In this document: one piece after another, positions 42,442 through 43,119 of the stretch
How the letters are laid out: the number at the start of each line of letters is the position of its first letter
How positions within the stretch are numbered: the stretch's first letter is position 1
From: Chromera velia
Taxonomy: Eukaryota > Sar > Chromeraceae
NCBI GenBank assembly: GCA_018398765.1
Contig: JAHBMJ010000641.1
Span: 1-43,119, forward strand
DNA: 43,119 nt
Reading direction: 5' to 3'
Notes under the pieces: model-generated
The model's database searches: none
What the model was told of the DNA's origin: nothing
The model's input: the letters and a program-made list of their open reading frames with translations, nothing else
Made by a program: the position numbers and the translations under genes

Positions 42442-42889
42442 ATGACAAGCACTCAGGGAGAAGATCTCGGGGGAAAGGGCTTGTCCAAGGTCACGCTGGG
42501 TTCTTCGTATATGCCTGCATTCAAAGGGGCCTGTGAGGCAGCCGTGGAAGTCATGGAGAAGTCAGGAAAGCTGGATCTGACCGAGCTAACCAGTCTGATC
42601 AGGTGCTACAACCTGTCGGTGGAGACGGTGAGGAAGTTCTTCCCTGGTGCTACCAACAGCAAGGACATCCTCACACAGCTTGACGCCACTCTGAAGCGTC
42701 TGGATGTTACTGGCGAGAACACTTTGTATGCCCAGTCTGTGTGTCCTGATGAGATCAACCATGAGGAAGGAGACATCACTGACATCCTGGCCTCCTATAT
42801 GGGGGAGGTGTTCCATCTGGGGGGTCTCGCCGGACTGCCCTTCACAGGAAGGACGGGATTTGCGGCCTTCTCTCACCACGTGCCTGATG
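42442..42889 (+). CDS. LCIB/LCIC-family beta-type carbonic anhydrase, first exon (partial gene)
   Basis: ATG 42442 to a donor at 42889 (GATG/GTTTGT), 149 complete residues; the rest lies beyond the window. Helical N-terminus, then SVCPDEINHEEGD (Cys101) and GEVFHLGGLAGLPFTGRTGF with SHHVPDG (His145/146). CPDEIN, GGLAG(L/F)PF and HHVPDGG are signatures of the low-CO2-inducible LCIB family, which has a beta-carbonic-anhydrase fold; the Cys and His are likely zinc ligands. The family acts in carbon concentration around the plastid in green algae and diatoms. No signal or transit peptide is seen at this start, so a cytosolic enzyme is possible unless an upstream exon exists. Confidence 0.85.
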
Positions 42890-43119
42890 GTTTGTCAACG
42901 ATTCTTGCTCTCTGCTTGTTTGTGCGAGTGTGTGTTTGCGTGTGCGTGTGTTTGTGTGTCTGTGCTTCTCTCTCCTGCAAAAAGATAGTGTAAGATGTGG
43001 ACGAGGGGCGCTAGGAGAGAGAGATTGGATAGAGGCAAAGACGCAATGAGAGTAACAACCAAGATCGTACGGTGAAGCATGTCACAGTATAACTACGAAG
43101 AGGTCCCAATTTGACTCCC
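42890..43119 (+). other. Start of the first intron of the carbonic anhydrase gene
   Basis: It begins GTTTGT and contains TG-rich repeats (42926-42963). No acceptor followed by the family's next block is seen before the window end. Confidence 0.6.

Overview
This is nuclear DNA of a eukaryote, most likely a photosynthetic alveolate of the chromerid type. Chromera velia is my best guess (inference, not proven). Reasons: genes split by GT-AG introns, very small exons, long microsatellites, an LCIB-type carbonic anhydrase as found in algae, a protein with a signal peptide followed by a Phe-led transit-like stretch as used by secondary red plastids, and TGCATGC motifs of the kind read by ApiAP2 factors. 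No rRNA, tRNA or CRISPR array was seen.

Layout. 1-1483: AT-rich, no gene. 1484-17090: a three-level transposon nest. A Ty1/copia element on the minus strand (about 1484-5054, without reverse transcriptase) is cut at its 5' side by a Ty3/gypsy chromovirus on the plus strand (LTRs 5055-5350 and 16795-17090). The gypsy gag gene is in turn split by a P-superfamily DNA transposon (5874-11701; inverted ends, 8-bp target duplication CAGACTGG). The P-like element carries a decayed transposase on the minus strand and an intact divergent ORF on the plus strand. All three elements are broken mainly by in-frame stops.

18255-20877 (+): a two-exon NRAMP-related transporter, with an assembly gap in exon 1. 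21577-27131 (-): a multi-exon gene for a secreted, Thr-rich, possibly GPI-anchored protein that I do not recognise; its internal exons are tentative. 28828-30872 (-): a two-exon MsrB-fold protein with plastid-type targeting. 31510-35123 (+): an eight-exon SLC35F6-type transporter whose exons join to a clean 481-residue frame. 37097-37541: a hAT-type MITE with an 8-bp target duplication. 39676-41004 (-): an intronless, divergent actin with a signal peptide and damaged nucleotide-binding loops. 42442 to the window end (+): the first exon of an LCIB-family carbonic anhydrase.

The host genes do not form a pathway or operon. Two of them (MsrB-like, LCIB) fit a photosynthetic cell and two (NRAMP-like, SLC35F6-like) are membrane transporters. 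The most unusual items are the secreted actin and the P-like element, which has a C-terminal extension in frame with its transposase and a second ORF with a possible nuclease motif.
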